A program made the position numbers and the translations under genes. Shown piece by piece: positions 33,570-42,694 of a DNA stretch of 64,000 nt (within the stretch, counting starts at the first letter, position 1; every line of letters begins with the position of its first letter). Under the pieces are notes generated by a model. The model was given only the letters and a program-made list of their open reading frames with translations. It had not been told where the DNA came from and made no database searches. The stretch spans positions 23,064-87,063 of the forward strand of contig JBJDZG010000007.1 in NCBI GenBank assembly GCA_051867875.1, given 5' to 3'. This DNA is from RGIG4608 sp051867875. GTDB lineage: Bacteria > Bacillota > Clostridia > Oscillospirales > CAG-272.

Positions 33570-35296
33570 GCTTCACAGACGCTACATGCACAGAAGGTCA
33601 GATTTGTGTAGACTGCGGTGCAGAAGGCGAGCCTGCTCTTGGTCATACTTGGGTAGATGCAACTTGCACAACTCCTAAGACATGCTCCGTTTGCGGCGAA
33701 ACAGAGGGTGAAGCTCTCGGTCACACATTCGTTGAATTCGTAACAGTACTTCCCACAGCTGAAGTTCCCGGTTACACAATGGGTGTTTGCTCCGTTGAAG
33801 GTTGCGAAGGACACAAGTTCGACGAAGTAAAGGCTATGGGCGACGGTACATACGTACTTGACCAGGAAGGTGTTGCACATCTTACAGCATCCGGTATGGC
33901 TTACGACGGACAGGTTGTAGTTCTTAATGACGTATTTGCAGCTCACCTCAGCGGCAAGTACAGAACTGACGGCGGTCAGAATAAGGAATTTGATGACGGC
34001 TTCCTTGGTACAAGCAGAATGAACTGGGGCGGCGGCACAGCATTCGAAGTTGAAGGCGTTAAGCTTATCAGAAACGGTATTGAATTTACAACACTCAATG
34101 AAACAACAGTTGTAATTCACTGGATATGCGGCGGCAACGACAGACAGGTTGCTCTTTATGATATGGAAGGCAACGTAGTTGTTCAGTCCGAAGGCGCAAC
34201 AGTAAAGAACGGTCTTTACGTTTCCGAATTTGTAGTTCCCGCAGGTTCTTACGTTCTCGGTAACGTAGGCGGTTCCAACTACTACTTTGGCGTTTCCGTA
34301 ACAGTTGCTCCTCACGTACATTCCTACACAGAAACAGTAACAGCTCCCACATGCACAGAGGCCGGTTACACAACACACGAGTGCACTTGCGGCGATAAGT
34401 ATACAGATACTCCCGTAGACGCTCTTGGACACGACTACGTTGACGGCTACTGCACAAGATGCCAGGCTGTAGACCCCGATTACTATTTTACAGTATCCAT
34501 TCCCGAAGTTCATGAATCCGAGAATGACAGAAAAGTAATTGTATCCGGTGTTGTTGCTTCTGTAGACACTGCTTGGAGCACTACATACAACAATATGTCT
34601 GTTACAATTAAGGACTCCGAAGGCAATACTCTCTATATTTTCAGACTTGCTACACAGGTAGCTGTTGGTGATACAATCACAGTTAAAGGCGTTGTTGGCT
34701 ATTACGGCGGAAGCAAGCAGATTGCTGCAGGCGCAACAGCAACAATCGACGTAGCTCACGGTGATAACCACACCTATTCAGAGGCTACTTGCACAAAGCC
34801 CGCTACTTGCACAATTTGCGGCGCAGCTAAGGACGATGTTCTTGCTGAACATAACTATGTTGACGGCGTTTGCACAGGTTGCGGTTTGCAGGAAGGCGTT
34901 CAGCTTGAGACAGAAAGCCTTGCAGTAGCTGCCAACGCAGGCGTGCTTAGCACAGATAAAAAATCCATCTCTTGGACAGCTACCAGCTTCTCTCTTTTGA
35001 ACGAGCAAAATACTTCTACAACTGCTATCAGAGTATCCGATACCGATCATTTTAGAGTATATCAAAATAATAAGACTACTATTTCCGGTAGCAAAATGAC
35101 GAAGATCGTGATTTCTTGCCCAAGTGCTTCTTATGCAGACGTTTGCAAAGCCTCTGTTACAACTGAAGGCGTTACTGTAACAGTTGAAGGAACCCTTGTT
35201 GTAATTACCGTTGACTCGGGAACAATTGATGAGCTTGTGTTCGTTGCAACAGCACAGTGGAGATTGAGTAACGTTGAAGTTACTTACCAGAAGTAA
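33137..35296 (+). CDS. Cys-rich stalk lipoprotein with OB-fold-like domain
   Basis: 719 residues. Lipobox FTAC (Cys24). Five to six zinc-ribbon-like units (about 46-235), an unrecognised beta-rich domain (about 236-390; GTAFEVEGVKLIRNGIEFTT), two units, then an OB-fold-like domain at about 448-543 (KVIVSGVVASVD...SVTIKDSEGNTLYIF...VAVGDTITVKGVVGYYGG). Two more units and a C-terminal beta domain (about 592-719) follow; the last resembles the end of the giant lipoprotein. Extracellular OB folds of this type occur beside nucleases and adhesins. No catalytic residues are recognisable and the ligand is unknown. No CBM26 module is present, unlike the next gene, which shares its first 144 codons. 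Confidence 0.82.
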   Translation: MKKILKSLVMITVMALVLTAFTACELDLESIKDKVQSIIGGEEPACVHEIVTDEAVDPTCTETGLTEGYHCGKCGEVILKQFTVKALGHKKGTEATCTEAAVCSVCGEHYGDPAGHDFADATCSAPATCTVCGATEGEVNPDNHSFTDATCTEGQICVDCGAEGEPALGHTWVDATCTTPKTCSVCGETEGEALGHTFVEFVTVLPTAEVPGYTMGVCSVEGCEGHKFDEVKAMGDGTYVLDQEGVAHLTASGMAYDGQVVVLNDVFAAHLSGKYRTDGGQNKEFDDGFLGTSRMNWGGGTAFEVEGVKLIRNGIEFTTLNETTVVIHWICGGNDRQVALYDMEGNVVVQSEGATVKNGLYVSEFVVPAGSYVLGNVGGSNYYFGVSVTVAPHVHSYTETVTAPTCTEAGYTTHECTCGDKYTDTPVDALGHDYVDGYCTRCQAVDPDYYFTVSIPEVHESENDRKVIVSGVVASVDTAWSTTYNNMSVTIKDSEGNTLYIFRLATQVAVGDTITVKGVVGYYGGSKQIAAGATATIDVAHGDNHTYSEATCTKPATCTICGAAKDDVLAEHNYVDGVCTGCGLQEGVQLETESLAVAANAGVLSTDKKSISWTATSFSLLNEQNTSTTAIRVSDTDHFRVYQNNKTTISGSKMTKIVISCPSASYADVCKASVTTEGVTVTVEGTLVVITVDSGTIDELVFVATAQWRLSNVEVTYQK

Positions 35297-35330
35297 TATT
35301 GTAACGATACTTAATTATTAAGTATATTTT

Positions 35331-35357
35331 CCCACACCCTACGGGGTGTGGGATTTT
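35331..35357 (+). terminator. Terminator after the 719-aa lipoprotein gene
   Basis: CCCACACCC / GGGTGTGGG stem with a short loop, followed by ATTTTTATTT. Confidence 0.88.
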
Positions 35358-35368
35358 TATTTCTGAAG

Positions 35369-35395
35369 ACAGCAGGGAACTGTCCCTGCTGTTTT
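35369..35395 (+). terminator. Second hairpin, near copy of the hpf terminator
   Basis: ACAGCAGGGA / TCCCTGCTGT with an ACTG loop, then TTTT. The stem is nearly the same as the one at 15574-15606. Confidence 0.75.
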
Positions 35396-35566
35396 GATTT
35401 GTTTAATTCTTTTCACTTTTTTAACATTGTTAATAATTTTGTCAAATAAAACATAATATTGATAATTTTCTCGGCGACATTTATATTTTTTGACTTATAT
35501 TTAACATAAATAACACTGATAATTTGTGTAAAATATACCAAAATTGGCAAAGACATATCAAAATTC

Positions 35567-35595
35567 TTGACTTTTTCCCTTCAAAGTTTTATAAT
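35567..35595 (+). promoter_or_regulatory. Promoter of the 359-aa lipoprotein gene
   Basis: TTGACT (35567-35572), 17 bp, TATAAT (35590-35595). A degenerate relative of the conserved motif (AATTTGTGTAA near 35521) lies about 46 bases before the -35, not at the 44 seen elsewhere, so I do not count it as a fifth site. Confidence 0.65.
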
Positions 35596-35649
35596 TGTTT
35601 ACATAATAAATAATGGAATAACAAATATACCGTAATTTATTAATTATTC

Positions 35650-36108
35650 ATTCAAAATTTTGGAAGGAGAAAACTATGAAGAAAATTTTGAAATCACTCG
35701 TTATGATTACTGTCATGGCACTCGTTCTTACGGCTTTCACAGCTTGCGAGCTTGACCTTGAAAGTATCAAAGACAAAGTTCAGAGTATCATCGGTGGCGA
35801 AGAGCCCGCATGCGTACACGAAATCGTTACTGACGAAGCAGTAGACCCCACTTGTACAGAAACAGGTCTTACGGAAGGCTACCACTGCGGCAAATGCGGT
35901 GAAGTAATTCTCAAACAGTTTACTGTAAAGGCTCTCGGCCACAAGAAAGGCACAGAAGCTACATGTACAGAGGCTGCTGTTTGTTCGGTTTGCGGTGAGC
36001 ACTATGGCGAGCCCGCAGGACATGATTTTGCTGATGCTACTTGCCAGGCACCCGCTACTTGCACAGCTTGCGGTGCAACAGAGGGTGAAGTTAATCCCGA
36101 CAACCACG
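35650..36108 (+). repeat. Duplicated segment, copy 2
   Basis: Second copy of the block at 33111-33569; see that entry. Confidence 0.95.
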
Positions 36109-36755
36109 TTTTCGACGAAGAAGGTAAATGTCCTTGCGGCAAAGCAGAGCAGGTTGTTGTTTACTTCAAGAACACAGATGCTTGGAATGCTGTTAACATT
36201 TACGCTTGGATTGACGGCGAAGACGGTGCTACTAACTTGACAGGTGCATGGCCCGGTGCTCCTTTGCAGGCTACAAGTCTTGAGGGTTGGTACGGTGTTA
36301 TTTTCGTAGTACCCACAGGTGAAGATGTTGTTGTTAATATTATCTTTAACTCCGGTGCAGGCGAACAGACAAGCAACCTTGTATTTGACCCTGCTAACGT
36401 ATTCTGGGCAAGGGGAACTGCTTACGCAAGTGTTGGAGCTGCTGAAGAAGCATTGGCATCCGACACAACAGTTTACAGCGAATGGTACGTTCGCGGCGAT
36501 ATGAACGGTTGGGGAACAGGCGACAGACTCGTTCTTAACGAAGACGGAACTGCTTCCATCACAATGACTTTTACCGAAGGTCAGAAATTCAAAATTGCAA
36601 ATGCAGACTGGACTAAACAGTTTAATACTTCTCACTTGGCAGACAATTCTGCTTTCGGTGGCAGCGGCGACATAGAAGTGCTTGTTGCAGGTACATACGT
36701 TATCACGGTATCTGCTGACGGTTCATCTGTTACTATCGTACCTGCTGAACAGTAA
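35676..36755 (+). CDS. Cys-rich stalk lipoprotein with CBM26-like and SusE-like modules
   Basis: 359 residues, the most compact member of the set. Lipobox FTAC (Cys24). Three to four zinc-ribbon-like units follow (about 46-155), ending in the short knuckle GKCPCGK. A CBM26-like module is at about 157-262 (VYFKNTDAWNAVNIYAW...GAWPGAPL...IIFNSGAGEQT), then a SusE/SusF-like module at about 267-359 (WYVRGDMNGWGTGDRLV). The module pair is the same as at the end of the 467-aa lipoprotein. The stalk end is the same as in the 719-aa protein. It therefore looks like a recombinant of the two neighbours. The likely role is starch binding on the cell surface. Confidence 0.85.
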   Translation: MKKILKSLVMITVMALVLTAFTACELDLESIKDKVQSIIGGEEPACVHEIVTDEAVDPTCTETGLTEGYHCGKCGEVILKQFTVKALGHKKGTEATCTEAAVCSVCGEHYGEPAGHDFADATCQAPATCTACGATEGEVNPDNHVFDEEGKCPCGKAEQVVVYFKNTDAWNAVNIYAWIDGEDGATNLTGAWPGAPLQATSLEGWYGVIFVVPTGEDVVVNIIFNSGAGEQTSNLVFDPANVFWARGTAYASVGAAEEALASDTTVYSEWYVRGDMNGWGTGDRLVLNEDGTASITMTFTEGQKFKIANADWTKQFNTSHLADNSAFGGSGDIEVLVAGTYVITVSADGSSVTIVPAEQ

Positions 36756-36780
36756 TTTCCAAAATAATGAAAAACAAATT

Positions 36781-36812
36781 GCAGAGTCCCTCGGGGCTCT
36801 GCTTTTTTTGCT
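36781..36812 (+). terminator. Terminator after the 359-aa lipoprotein gene
   Basis: GCAGAGTCC / GGGCTCTGC-type stem with one G-T pair, followed by T7. Confidence 0.85.
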
Positions 36813-36876
36813 TTTTTTGACAAAAGTATGGCATTCTTCACAAAATAAATGCATTCTTTTTGTTGAATATTTAGCG

Positions 36877-36905
36877 TTGAAAAATTGACGAAATAGTGTT
36901 ATAAT
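36877..36905 (+). promoter_or_regulatory. Promoter of the GH53-amylase operon
   Basis: TTGAAA (36877-36882), 17 bp, TATAAT (36900-36905). No AATTGTGCAA motif lies 44 bases upstream. Confidence 0.65.
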
Positions 36906-36978
36906 CTATGGTGATTAGGTATGCCCGAAAAGAGCTTCCGAAATCAATTATAATGCTTTTATTAAGGAAGGATTTGCT

Positions 36979-38958
36979 ATGAAAAAACTCAACAGTATTC
37001 GCTCTTTGACGGCTTTGTTTGTGCTCTGTGCACTTTTGCTTTCAAGCGTGGGCTTGACTTCTTGCGTAACTCCCGACGGTGGCAAAAATGTTACTTCCGA
37101 CTCTCTTTACGTAGAGAAGGTTGAAAATCTCCCCGAGGATTTTATTATGGGTATGGACGCATCGAGCGTTCCGTCACTTGAAGCGAGTGGCGTAAAATAT
37201 TATGACTACGACGGAGAAGAGAAAGACGTTTATGAAATTCTTTCCGAAAACGGCGTAAATTACATTCGTGTCCGCGTATGGAACGACCCCTTTGACTCCG
37301 AGGGCAACGGCTACGGCGGAGGAAACTGCGATATCAATAACGCAATAGAGATAGGACAGCGCGCTACCAAATACGGTATGAAGCTCCTTGTCAATTTCCA
37401 CTATTCGGATTTCTGGGCAGACCCAGCAAAGCAGATGGCTCCCAAGGCTTGGGCTAAATACAGCGTCGCAGAGAAGGAAGATGCTATTTACGAATACACC
37501 AAAGAGTGCTTGCAGAAGCTCGTTGATGCAGGCGTTGACATCGGTATGGTACAGATAGGCAACGAAACAAACGGCTATATGTGCGGTGTCAAGACGTGGG
37601 GCGACATAGCAAAGCTTATGAACGCAGGCTCAAAGGCAGTCCGCGAGGTTTGCCCCGAAGCGCTTGTTGCGGTTCACTTTGCAAATCCCGAAAAAGTTTC
37701 AAACTATAAAAACTACGCGTACTATCTCGCTTCCCAGCAGGTAGATTACGATGTTTTCGCGTCGTCCTACTATCCTTTCTGGCACGGCACGCTCGAAAAT
37801 CTTTCGAGCTTGCTCTCCGAGATAGCCGAAACTTATGACAAAAAGGTAATGGTTGCTGAAACTTCATACTGCTACACGCCCGACAATACCGACTTCCACG
37901 GTAATACGATAGGCGACGGCAGTGCGGTAACGAAGAATTACCCCTACACAGTTCAAGGACAGGCTAATCTTGTCCGCGACGTTATAAACGCAATGGCAAA
38001 TACCACTAACGGTATAGGTGTGTTCTACTGGGAAGGCACTTGGATTTCCGTTCCCGGTGAAACTTGGGAAGAGCAGTCCGCTCTTTGGGAGGAGCACGGC
38101 TCCGGCTGGGCTTCGTCCTACGCGGGCTCTTACGATTCAAAGGACGCAGGACAGTACTACGGCGGTTGTGCAGTAGATAATCAGGCTTTCTTCGACGCAG
38201 ACGGTAAGGTGCTTGAATCCCTTAAGGTATTCGCTCTCGTAAGAAAAGGCAACTGCGTTGAAAATGCTCCCGACGCTATCGAGGACGTAAACATTATTTG
38301 CGATCTTAACGGCGATATCGTTCTCCCCGATACGGTAAACGCAGTAATGCTCGATAACTCCAAGCAGGCTCTTGCAGTTGAATGGGAAAAATTTGACGAA
38401 GCGGCAATCAAGGCGGCAGGCGTTTCCAAACACACTATAAAGGGTGTCGCAGGCGGTATGACTGCACACTGCTACCTCTCTATGGTTGAATATAACTTCC
38501 TTAAAAACTGGAGCTTTGAGGACGATATGGCAGGTACGGGCTGGACGGTCAATCCCATTAAGAGCTGCGACGAGCTTTGCGTTGAAAACAAGGTTACAGA
38601 CAGTATGACGGGAACCAATCACTACCATTTCTGGGGTGCAGGCACGGATTCCGTTGAATTTGAGCTTGAACAGACTGTCGAAGGTCTTAAAGCGGGAACG
38701 TATAAATATTCTATCTCAATTATGGGCGGCGACGGCGGCGAAACCGACATTTATGCTTACGTAAAGATAAACGGAGAGGTAGTATATAAAGAATCACTTC
38801 AAATTACGGTTTACAATGAGTGGCATACGGCTACCATTGAAAATATTGAGTACAGTGACGGAGACGTTATCACAGTCGGAATTTACGTTAAGTGCGGCGG
38901 TGCAGGCAACGGCGCGTGGGGCAAGATAGATGACGCGATGCTCAATTCCGTCAAGTAA
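36979..38958 (+). CDS. Endo-beta-1,4-galactanase lipoprotein (GH53)
   Basis: 659 residues. Lipobox LTSC (Cys29). GH53 barrel at about 50-390: FIMGMDASSVPSLE, YIRVRVWNDPFDSEGNGYGGG, LLVNFHYSDFWADP. The acid/base is Glu196 (QIGNETNGY) and the nucleophile Glu294 (MVAETSY). It cleaves beta-1,4-galactan of type I arabinogalactan and pectin side chains outside the cell. After the barrel comes a bacterial Ig-like domain (about 430-495) and a C-terminal beta-sandwich (about 505-659, NWSFEDDMAGTGWTV) that resembles CBM61 or a related galactan-binding module. It heads an operon with the amylase 13 bases downstream, an unexpected pairing of galactan and starch enzymes. Confidence 0.93.
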   Translation: MKKLNSIRSLTALFVLCALLLSSVGLTSCVTPDGGKNVTSDSLYVEKVENLPEDFIMGMDASSVPSLEASGVKYYDYDGEEKDVYEILSENGVNYIRVRVWNDPFDSEGNGYGGGNCDINNAIEIGQRATKYGMKLLVNFHYSDFWADPAKQMAPKAWAKYSVAEKEDAIYEYTKECLQKLVDAGVDIGMVQIGNETNGYMCGVKTWGDIAKLMNAGSKAVREVCPEALVAVHFANPEKVSNYKNYAYYLASQQVDYDVFASSYYPFWHGTLENLSSLLSEIAETYDKKVMVAETSYCYTPDNTDFHGNTIGDGSAVTKNYPYTVQGQANLVRDVINAMANTTNGIGVFYWEGTWISVPGETWEEQSALWEEHGSGWASSYAGSYDSKDAGQYYGGCAVDNQAFFDADGKVLESLKVFALVRKGNCVENAPDAIEDVNIICDLNGDIVLPDTVNAVMLDNSKQALAVEWEKFDEAAIKAAGVSKHTIKGVAGGMTAHCYLSMVEYNFLKNWSFEDDMAGTGWTVNPIKSCDELCVENKVTDSMTGTNHYHFWGAGTDSVEFELEQTVEGLKAGTYKYSISIMGGDGGETDIYAYVKINGEVVYKESLQITVYNEWHTATIENIEYSDGDVITVGIYVKCGGAGNGAWGKIDDAMLNSVK

Positions 38959-38971
38959 TAAAGGAGATAAG

Positions 38972-40609
38972 ATGAAGAAAAGTAAATTTATAAGAACTGC
39001 AACCTCGCTTGCATTGGTATTAATTATGATTTTTTCCGCATTAGCTATGACCGCGTGTCCCGATTCCTCGAACACCACTACAGGCGATCCCGGCGACACG
39101 ACACCCGTACTCGATCCCATCGACGATAATTACAGAGTATTTTATCAGATTTTTGTCGGTTCTTTTTCGGACGGAAATAACGACGGCATCGGCGACCTTA
39201 TGGGCGTTATCAACAGAATGGACTATCTCAACGACGGAGATATGAATACACACGATGACCTCGGAGTTCAGGGCATCTGGCTCTCTCCCATCTTCTCCTC
39301 TCCCTCGTATCACAAATATGACGCGAAGGATTATTACAAGATAGACTGGAGATTTGGCGATGAAAATACGCTTAAAGAGCTTATTGCGCTTTGCCACGAG
39401 AGAAACGTAAAGATAATTCTCGACCTTGCAATCAACCATACGTCCAACCAGCACCCATGGTTTCTTGAATTCAAGGAATCCCGTATGGCAGGCGATACGG
39501 AGAATAAGTACTATAACTTCTACTCCTGCGTTAAAGCCTCGGAAAGAAAAAATGGAATTTCTTATCAGAACGTCCCTACGGTTGACTGCTGGTATGAATG
39601 TAATTTTTCAGGCGATATGCCCGAGCTTAACTACGATAATCCCGACGTAAGGGAAGCGATGCTTGACGTTGCAAGATACTATCTTGAACTCGGCGTCGAC
39701 GGCTTCCGCTTTGATGCGGCAAAGTATATCTATTACGGCGACAACGATAAATCAGCCGCTTTCTGGGAATGGTATGTGGGTACTCTTCGCGAAGAATATC
39801 CCGAAATATATACCGTAGGTGAATGCTGGTCGGGCGACAACGAGGTTATTAAATACTACGACGCGATGAACTGCTTCAACTTCACGATGTCCTCTGCCGA
39901 GGGCATGATAGCGATGGCTGCAAAAGGAACGTCAAATATAAGCAGATATACAAATTACGTAGTTTCTTATTTGGAAAGCATTAAGAATAAAAATCCCGAT
40001 TCCATGATGATTCCGTTCCTTTCAAATCACGACCAGGATAGAATAGCAGGAGCGTTTGTCACGGATAATAGTATGAAGATGGCGGCAAATCTCTATCTTC
40101 TTTGCTCCGGTTCTCCTGTAATCTACTACGGAGAAGAGATAGGTCTGCGCGGCAAACGCGGAACCGAGCTTACAGATGCAAACCGCAGACTTGCGATGAA
40201 GTGGGGCGACGACGATTTGGTCAGAGATCCGACGGGAGCTTGCTATCCCGCAGAAAATCAGATAACTACCACCGTAGCGAGCCAGCTTGAAGATGAAAAC
40301 AGCCTTGTTCGCCATTACTCAAAGGTAATCGCTGTCAGAAATAAATATCCTGCTATCGCCCGCGGAGAATATTCTTCCATAACAAGTTCAAATAAGAACT
40401 TCGGTGGCTTCCTTGTAACTTACGAGGGAGAGAAGCTCGGTATTTTGCACAATACGTCCGCTTCTGCCATTACGATTGATCTCAGTAAATGCTACGGTCT
40501 TAACGGACACGTATTCAGCGAACTTTGCGACTATGTCGGAGTAGGTACAGCTACCCTCAACGGCACTACTCTTACTATTGGCGCGTATACAAGCGTAATC
40601 CTTAAATAA
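38972..40609 (+). CDS. Alpha-amylase family lipoprotein (GH13)
   Basis: 545 residues. Lipobox MTAC (Cys29), then a Thr/Gly/Pro linker. GH13 barrel: YQIFVGSFSDGNNDGIGDL, LDLAINHTS (region I), GFRFDAAKY with nucleophile Asp248, TVGECW with acid/base Glu284, SNHDQDR with stabiliser Asp354. GH13 subfamily not assigned; the sequence fits extracellular alpha-amylases or neopullulanase-like enzymes giving maltodextrins. ATG at 38972 has AAGGAG upstream; an in-frame ATG at 38930 is inside the galactanase gene and gives no signal peptide, so I reject it. Only 26 bases separate it from the next gene, so the operon continues. Confidence 0.93.
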   Translation: MKKSKFIRTATSLALVLIMIFSALAMTACPDSSNTTTGDPGDTTPVLDPIDDNYRVFYQIFVGSFSDGNNDGIGDLMGVINRMDYLNDGDMNTHDDLGVQGIWLSPIFSSPSYHKYDAKDYYKIDWRFGDENTLKELIALCHERNVKIILDLAINHTSNQHPWFLEFKESRMAGDTENKYYNFYSCVKASERKNGISYQNVPTVDCWYECNFSGDMPELNYDNPDVREAMLDVARYYLELGVDGFRFDAAKYIYYGDNDKSAAFWEWYVGTLREEYPEIYTVGECWSGDNEVIKYYDAMNCFNFTMSSAEGMIAMAAKGTSNISRYTNYVVSYLESIKNKNPDSMMIPFLSNHDQDRIAGAFVTDNSMKMAANLYLLCSGSPVIYYGEEIGLRGKRGTELTDANRRLAMKWGDDDLVRDPTGACYPAENQITTTVASQLEDENSLVRHYSKVIAVRNKYPAIARGEYSSITSSNKNFGGFLVTYEGEKLGILHNTSASAITIDLSKCYGLNGHVFSELCDYVGVGTATLNGTTLTIGAYTSVILK

Positions 40610-40635
40610 ATTTAATGATATAGAAAAGAGGAAAT

Positions 40636-42441
40636 ATGGAAAACAAATTTGTTGTTAATATTATCCATCGCCCCGAGCTTTCCCCCGAATACGCGGAGAG
40701 GGCTCTCGGCAAAGGTAAGGGCGTGCGCGATGAATCACTCGATATTTTCAGATTTCAGCAGGACTGCGCTCACCAATACGGTCTTAAAACCACAATTCAG
40801 ATAACCTACGCGTCGCTCTTTTCGGACGTAATCGTCGAGCTTGCAAAGGAAGAGCACGAGAAGTACGGCGACGAGATAGGACTCTCTCTCTTGGGACTTC
40901 CTTGTCCCGAATTCAGAGCAAAATATCACACAGAGGACTTTTGTATCTGGATGTTTGACGAGCAGAGAAAAAGGGAAATAGTAGACGACGTTTTCGGCAA
41001 ATTCTACGATAAATTCGGCTTCTATCCCGAATCCACAAGCTCTTACTTCCTTGACGCATATACGATTAACTATATCAAGGAAAAGTATCCTTCCGTAAAA
41101 TGTGCGGTTGCAACCTGCTGGGAGGAGGGCCCCAAGGCGTTCCATACCTGCAATAACTCCTGGTATACGTTTATGGACGGAGGACCTTGGAATCCTTGGA
41201 TTCCCTCAAAGGTAAACTCCCACTGCCCCGCAAAGGATGCCGACGACGACTGCGGTATCGTTGCAATCCCCCACCTTTCCCGCGACCTTATGGCTTGCTT
41301 TGACGGAAACGGTTCAAACTTCGGTACGCACCCTCAGAACGTGCTCCGCGGAATGATTTACTATAACGACGGCGGGGAATACGAATATCCCTACCTCTAT
41401 AACCTCGTAGACCAGTACCGCCACCTTGGAAAATATAATGACGGATACAGCTACAATATGATGTTCGTCGGTCCCGGTTGGCTTAACCGCAGAGGCCGTT
41501 GGGAAGCACCTTACGAGCTTTTGGCCAAGTCCTACGACGACGGTATGAAGTATTACGGAAAGCTTAAAAGTGAGGGAAAGCTCATCGATATGACCATGAG
41601 CGAATTTGCTGATTTCTACCGTTCCTGCCATACCGACTATAACAGAGGCGAGTGTGCTATGTGGAAGGATATCCTCTACGGCAGTAATAAGGAGTATTTC
41701 TGGTACGCAGACCCCGCTATGAGAACTTGCTTCGACTTCAATCAGGGCGGTGCTATGATTGACCTTCGCCCCTATATCGCAAGAATCCCGCAGGAAACGG
41801 GTATAGGCACGGATAACGTCTACGACGCTTCCTACCCCTACCTTATCCAGATAAACTACCGCGCGGGCTACTTTACCCACTACGCAGGCGCGGGAACGAT
41901 AAAATCCTGTAAAGTAACGTGCCGCGGTGAGACCACCGACCTCTGCCTTTGCAGAACGATGGCAAAATACGAAAAGGTCGATGGCGGAGTGCGCCTTGTT
42001 GCAGACCCCGTAACCGTTACTCTCGGCGGACTTGATATCGAAATTCAGACCGTAATCACAGTGCTTGAGGGAGAGGGTAAGGTCATTACAGAGCGAGTAA
42101 TACTCAACGATATCGGCGACGAGAACGTAACCTTCAACGAGTATTTCACAGGCGCATTCGGTACTACCGAATATCAGGCTGATATGACGAATATCACTCT
42201 CGGCGTTGACGGCGAGGATATGAAATTCTCGCACCTCGGCAGAAAGATAGTTAAAGAAAACGCAGCCCGCACTTACGTTACTATTCCCGAAGTATATACC
42301 GTCGTTGAAATGAGCGGAGATAATGACAGCGCACTCGTTGAAGAGGGAATAGCATTCTCACCCGTTTACCATATCGGACTTACCAAAACGATAAACAAAG
42401 GAGGAATAAAGACATGTCTCAAGCTTCAAAAGGTAAATTGA
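40636..42441 (+). CDS. Unrecognised cytoplasmic protein, possibly polysaccharide-deacetylase/GH57-like barrel
   Basis: 601 residues without signal peptide, and I cannot assign a family firmly. The first 300 residues read like a (beta/alpha)7 barrel of the NodB/GH57 kind: FRFQQDCAHQYGLKTTIQ, GDEIGLSLLGLPCPEF, FGFYPESTSSYFLDAYT, then an aromatic and Cys-rich stretch (NNSWYTFMDGGPWNPWIPS). The C-terminal 230 residues are beta-rich (TVTLGGLDIEIQTVITVLEG) like the sandwich of sugar-acting enzymes. It is fourth-class by evidence: shape and context only. It sits between the amylase and an intracellular GH53, so it may act on imported oligosaccharides. GAGGAAAT ribosome site. Its 3' end overlaps the next gene by 28 bases. 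Confidence 0.75.
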   Translation: MENKFVVNIIHRPELSPEYAERALGKGKGVRDESLDIFRFQQDCAHQYGLKTTIQITYASLFSDVIVELAKEEHEKYGDEIGLSLLGLPCPEFRAKYHTEDFCIWMFDEQRKREIVDDVFGKFYDKFGFYPESTSSYFLDAYTINYIKEKYPSVKCAVATCWEEGPKAFHTCNNSWYTFMDGGPWNPWIPSKVNSHCPAKDADDDCGIVAIPHLSRDLMACFDGNGSNFGTHPQNVLRGMIYYNDGGEYEYPYLYNLVDQYRHLGKYNDGYSYNMMFVGPGWLNRRGRWEAPYELLAKSYDDGMKYYGKLKSEGKLIDMTMSEFADFYRSCHTDYNRGECAMWKDILYGSNKEYFWYADPAMRTCFDFNQGGAMIDLRPYIARIPQETGIGTDNVYDASYPYLIQINYRAGYFTHYAGAGTIKSCKVTCRGETTDLCLCRTMAKYEKVDGGVRLVADPVTVTLGGLDIEIQTVITVLEGEGKVITERVILNDIGDENVTFNEYFTGAFGTTEYQADMTNITLGVDGEDMKFSHLGRKIVKENAARTYVTIPEVYTVVEMSGDNDSALVEEGIAFSPVYHIGLTKTINKGGIKTCLKLQKVN

Positions 42442-42674
42442 ATTTCCGTTGCCCCTCGTGCTTTATGAGGGATATAGATATTGATATGTTCTTCAATGAA
42501 GAAAAAGGCGAGTATTATTGCCTTCGCTGTGCGTTTACGGGTACGGAAGAGGACGTCCTCAGGCTCAATGAGGTGGCAAGGTACCGCTACCGCTCCATGA
42601 AAATGAGAGTAGTTGACTTCGGAGAGGATAACGAGCCCGTTAAATTCGTTCCTCATAGAAGGGGAGAACAGTAA
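42414..42674 (+). CDS. Small zinc-ribbon protein overlapping the 601-aa gene
   Basis: 86 residues with a CPSC...CLRC zinc ribbon (Cys13, 16, 36, 39 approximately) and a basic C-terminal part (YRYRSMKMRV). Its ATG lies 28 bases before the stop of the 601-aa gene, in another frame, behind a strong AAAGGAGG site, so the two are translationally coupled. Function unknown; it may be a dedicated partner or a regulator of the larger protein. Confidence 0.75.
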   Translation: MSQASKGKLNFRCPSCFMRDIDIDMFFNEEKGEYYCLRCAFTGTEEDVLRLNEVARYRYRSMKMRVVDFGEDNEPVKFVPHRRGEQ

Positions 42675-42694
42675 TTATAAATAACTGCATGCAA

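Larger units (their letters stand above)
35297..35675. other. 379-base intergenic region between the duplicated lipoprotein genes
   Basis: Two successive hairpins (35331-35357 and 35369-35395), about 170 A/T-rich bases without a supportable gene, a promoter (35567-35595), and the end of the leader, which from 35650 is part of the duplication. Confidence 0.8.

Noticed and set aside
29010..34771. Long open frames on the minus strand opposite the stalk lipoproteins (for example 29010-30905 and 33155-34771)
   Set aside because: They are rich in Cys, Val and Ser by mirror effect of the repeated plus-strand codons, have no ribosome sites, and run against clear promoters, signal peptides and terminators on the plus strand.
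35521..35572. AATTTGTGTAA upstream of the 359-aa lipoprotein as a fifth motif copy
   Set aside because: Two core bases differ and the distance to -35 is about 46. It may be a degenerate site, but I do not count it.
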